DNA of 8,326 bases from Anaerolineae bacterium. Its GTDB lineage: Bacteria; Chloroflexota; Anaerolineae; JACIWR01. Made by a program: the position numbers and the translations under genes. Below the pieces are notes generated by a model that saw only the letters and a program-made list of their open reading frames with translations, searched no databases and was not told where the DNA came from. Location: assembly GCA_021162125.1 (NCBI GenBank), contig JAGGZG010000141.1, positions 1 through 8,326 of the forward strand, read 5' to 3'. This document shows, one piece after another, positions 6,120 through 8,326 of this stretch (positions are counted from its first letter, which is position 1; the number at the start of each line of letters is the position of its first letter).

Positions 6120-6276
6120 CATACGACCGTCCCATTCGTTGGGGTCATTCATCGCCGGGTTTAGATCCGCCGTCACGCGGCGCATCAACGCGCGACGCGG
6201 GACGTCCGGCGGCGTTGGGGATGACCGTGACTTAGCCGCGGTCGTCTGGACAGAACCAAGGACGCGGAGGTCATAG

Positions 6277-8326
6277 ATGAGCATCAAGGACCTGATCGCC
6301 CAAGGCGAAAGCACCCGCCTGGAATTCAAGAGCACGCTGCAATGGGATATGCACCAGCGGAAACAGAACAAGGCCCTGCGGCACAGTGTGTTGAAGACCC
6401 TGGCGGCGTTTCTCAACACAGAGGGCGGCACGCTGATCATTGGCGTGGAGGATGATGGCCGGATCTATGGGTTGGATGATGATCTGGCCCTGGTGGGCCA
6501 ATCGTGCGACAAATTCGAACAACTGCTGGCGGATCTCATTAGCGACTCCCTGGGCAGCCAATACGCGCCGTTGATCAAAGGTCGGTTTGAGGACGTTGAC
6601 GGGCGCCTCGTCTATGTGATTGATGTGCAGCCCGCTCCGCACCCCGCCTACCTGAAAGGCCAAAAAGGGAACGAATTCTACATCCGGCTGCAAACCACCA
6701 CCCGCTCGCTGGATCCACAGGAGACCGTGGCGTATATCCAACACCATTGGGGCAGTACGGGAACGTTGAAGCACGGGATCACCTCAAAGGTAAACGGAGG
6801 GACGCACTTTATGAACCCCTTTCATACCATTGCCATACCGCACGACGACATCCTGCAGGGGCGGCTGACGCTGGACGTCTTCGCCGCTGACCTGTGGGAG
6901 GTGTACCACGACCGGGGTCCGGAGGAATACCGCGACGCCGATCTCTTCTTCCAGAAGACCTACCTGACCAAGGGGCTGGAGAACCTCTTCGAGGTGGTGG
7001 AGAAGCGCCTGCAGGGCCAGGGGGGCGACCCGGTCATCCAGATGCAGACCCCCTTCGGCGGCGGCAAGACCCACTCGTTGATTGCCCTCTATCACAAGGC
7101 GCGTGGCTGGGGTGCCAGGCGGGTGGTCATCTCCGGCACCCTGTTGGCCGCTAGCGAAACCCTATGGGGCCTGATGGCCCAGCAACTGACCGGCACACGG
7201 GAGGGCTTCGAGGATCGAACTGCGCCAGGCCGCGAGGCCATCCAGCGGCTGCTGGCGGCGCATCAGCCCGTGCTGGTGCTGATGGACGAGGTGCTGGAGT
7301 ATATCACCAAAGCCGCGGGCGTGACGATCGGCCAGTCCACCCTGGCTGCGCAGACCATGGCCTTCATGCAGGAGCTGACGGAAGCCGCTGCCACGTTGGA
7401 GAGGGTGGCGGTGGTGGTCGCCCTGCCCTCGAGCACCCTGGAGCACTACGACGAACAGGCGGTGCGTCTCTTCGAGCAGTTGAAGAAGATCAGTGGGAGG
7501 GTGGAGAAGATCTTCACCCCGGTGCAGGATGAAGAGGTGGGCGCCATCATCCGTCGTCGGCTGTTCGCCCACGTGAACGAGCAGGCGGCCGCAGAGGTCG
7601 TCAACGCCTTCGTGGAGCAGGCGGAGCGGGAGGCGCTGTTGCCGCATGGGGAGGAGAGCGCGGCCTACCGCGCTCGCTTCCGGCAGACTTATCCCTTCCT
7701 GCCCGAGGTGGTGGATGTACTCTATCACCGTTGGGGCAGCTTTCCCTCCTTCCAGCGCACGCGGGGCACGCTGCGGCTCTTGGCGCTGGTGGTCAGCGCC
7801 CTGAAGAGCTCGGGGCGCCCCTACATCAGCCTGGCCGATTTCGACCTGACCGACAGCGAGATCCGCCGTGAGCTGCTCAAGCACACGGGCAACGAATATG
7901 ACAGCGTGCTGGCCGCCGATATCGTGGGGCCACAGGCGGGAGCCCGCCGGGCCAACACGGAGATCGGCAAGGCCTACCAGGGGCTGCGCCTGGGTGAGCG
8001 CGTCGCGACTACCATCTTTATGTATTCGTTCCTGGGGGGCGGGGGTGAGGCGGGCGCCACCATCGGCGAGATCAAGCGCCACAACCTGATGAGCGGCGTG
8101 CCCTCCAGCGTGGTGGCCGAGGTGCTGCAGAAATTGAGCAACCGTTTCCTCTTCTTCCTCCATGAATCCGGTGGGCGCTACTACTTCTCCACCACGGCCA
8201 ACCTCAACCGCGCCCTCACCATCCGCATGGAGAATCTCAATCCGGCGGAGTTGCGCGAGGCCGAGCGAGAAGCACTGCGCCGGAGCGTGGGGGGCATGCA
8301 TCTCAAGACCTTCATCTGGCCGGAGC
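6277..8326 (+). CDS. AlbA_2 (Schlafen-type) domain continuous with DUF499-family ATPase (3' end outside window)
   Basis: The frame is open from ATG 6277 (GGAGG at 6266-6270, 6 bases upstream) to the window end: 683 complete codons. Residues 1-159 form an AlbA_2 domain: GESTRLEFKSTL, AAFLNTEGGTLIIGVEDDG, EFYIRLQTTTRSLD, ending YIQHHWG. This family is associated with nucleic-acid binding or processing. A 19-codon linker follows. Residues 179 on match DUF499 (COG1483): PFHTIAIPHDDILQGRL, P-loop TPFGGGKT (K264), Walker B VLVLMDE (D337-E338), then FQRTRGTLRLLA from 7750 and a winged-helix-like part near 8050-8220. DUF499 proteins are large ATPases found beside COG1743 methylases and helicases, and are discussed as relatives of BrxC/PglY. 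The usual DUF499 N-terminus coincides with ATG 6811, which has its own GGAGG. The gene may thus make a fusion, two products, or reflect a lost stop codon. Confidence 0.88.
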   Translation, partial: MSIKDLIAQGESTRLEFKSTLQWDMHQRKQNKALRHSVLKTLAAFLNTEGGTLIIGVEDDGRIYGLDDDLALVGQSCDKFEQLLADLISDSLGSQYAPLIKGRFEDVDGRLVYVIDVQPAPHPAYLKGQKGNEFYIRLQTTTRSLDPQETVAYIQHHWGSTGTLKHGITSKVNGGTHFMNPFHTIAIPHDDILQGRLTLDVFAADLWEVYHDRGPEEYRDADLFFQKTYLTKGLENLFEVVEKRLQGQGGDPVIQMQTPFGGGKTHSLIALYHKARGWGARRVVISGTLLAASETLWGLMAQQLTGTREGFEDRTAPGREAIQRLLAAHQPVLVLMDEVLEYITKAAGVTIGQSTLAAQTMAFMQELTEAAATLERVAVVVALPSSTLEHYDEQAVRLFEQLKKISGRVEKIFTPVQDEEVGAIIRRRLFAHVNEQAAAEVVNAFVEQAEREALLPHGEESAAYRARFRQTYPFLPEVVDVLYHRWGSFPSFQRTRGTLRLLALVVSALKSSGRPYISLADFDLTDSEIRRELLKHTGNEYDSVLAADIVGPQAGARRANTEIGKAYQGLRLGERVATTIFMYSFLGGGGEAGATIGEIKRHNLMSGVPSSVVAEVLQKLSNRFLFFLHESGGRYYFSTTANLNRALTIRMENLNPAELREAEREALRRSVGGMHLKTFIWPE
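6796..6813 (+). promoter_or_regulatory. Internal ribosome-binding site and alternative DUF499 start (ATG 6811)
   Basis: GGAGG (6796-6800) lies 10 bases before an in-frame ATG (6811-6813). The protein begun there would read MNPFHTIAIPHDDI, the form in which stand-alone DUF499 proteins normally begin, with the P-loop lysine at residue 86. The surrounding linker (TSKVNGGTHF) reads like a former leader region. It therefore probably still serves translation of DUF499 alone. Confidence 0.6.

Larger units (their letters stand above)
5922..6276. other. Repeat-rich gap between methyltransferase and AlbA_2-DUF499 gene
   Basis: No gene is recognisable in these 355 bases. They contain two palindromes of the GTAGGG...CCCTAC family (5952-5979 and 6092-6119), a direct repeat tgacata-tgacata at 5984-5997, and a GC-rich stretch with small inverted repeats (for example cgccg 6168-6172 with cggcg 6178-6182). 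Frames through it give peptides such as VGAHGRAPL that come from the palindromes themselves. I see no clear promoter, though the gap is long enough to hold one for the downstream gene. The last bases hold its ribosome-binding site (GGAGG, 6266-6270). Confidence 0.7.

Noticed and set aside
7162..8301. Long minus-strand frame (379 codons) opposite the DUF499 gene
   Set aside because: It is a shadow of the + frame, which carries Walker B and other DUF499 motifs throughout the same bases.
1..8326. Assignment to canonical DISARM or BREX
   Set aside because: The helicase plus methylase, and the DUF499 ATPase, recall these systems, but no DUF1998 protein, drmA-type helicase, pglZ or brxL-like gene is visible. 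The name would go beyond the evidence in this window.

Overview
The window is a high-GC bacterial segment (GC about 65-70% in the lines I counted). It carries one side of what looks like a large DNA-modification and defence-type locus, with all genes on the + strand. The base composition and several short palindromic repeats that read as peptides such as VGAQGPAPL, VGARRRLAQ and PSAGSGQAF suggest a Chloroflexota (Anaerolineae-like) genome or a metagenomic relative. That placement is inference from repeat style, not from a marker gene.

Layout: (1) 1-1722 is the C-terminal part of an SNF2-type helicase ending in a DUF3883 domain. (2) 1723-2030 is a repeat-rich gap ending in a short in-frame coding remnant. 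(3) 2031-5921 is a tightly overlapping three-gene unit: a 118-residue protein of unknown function, a small nucleotidyltransferase-fold protein (GGS...DxD), and a 985-residue adenine-specific DNA methyltransferase with an N-terminal DUF1156 domain and a zinc ribbon (COG1743 type). (4) 5922-6276 is a second repeat-rich gap. (5) From 6277 an open frame runs off the window end. It encodes a Schlafen-type AlbA_2 domain continuous with a DUF499-family P-loop ATPase (COG1483 type).

An SNF2 helicase, a COG1743 methylase and a DUF499 ATPase side by side is a recurrent neighbourhood that has been proposed, as I recall it, as an anti-phage or restriction-like system. The methylase would mark self DNA, and the ATPase and helicase would act on unmarked DNA. 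The nucleotidyltransferase pair lies between helicase and methylase and is translationally coupled to the methylase, so it may be a toxin-antitoxin-like or guard module carried within the operon.

The least ordinary features are two. First, AlbA_2 and DUF499 share one reading frame, although a good ribosome-binding site and ATG sit exactly at the usual DUF499 N-terminus. Second, the methylase gene has been invaded in frame by at least four short repeats: two palindromes of a GTAGGG...CCCTAC family, a 7-bp tandem array just before the DPPY catalytic motif, and a CCTTCGGCAGGCTCAGGG-type repeat. It also holds an AT-rich patch suggesting mosaic ancestry. I found no RNA genes, CRISPR array, insertion sequence or integrase.
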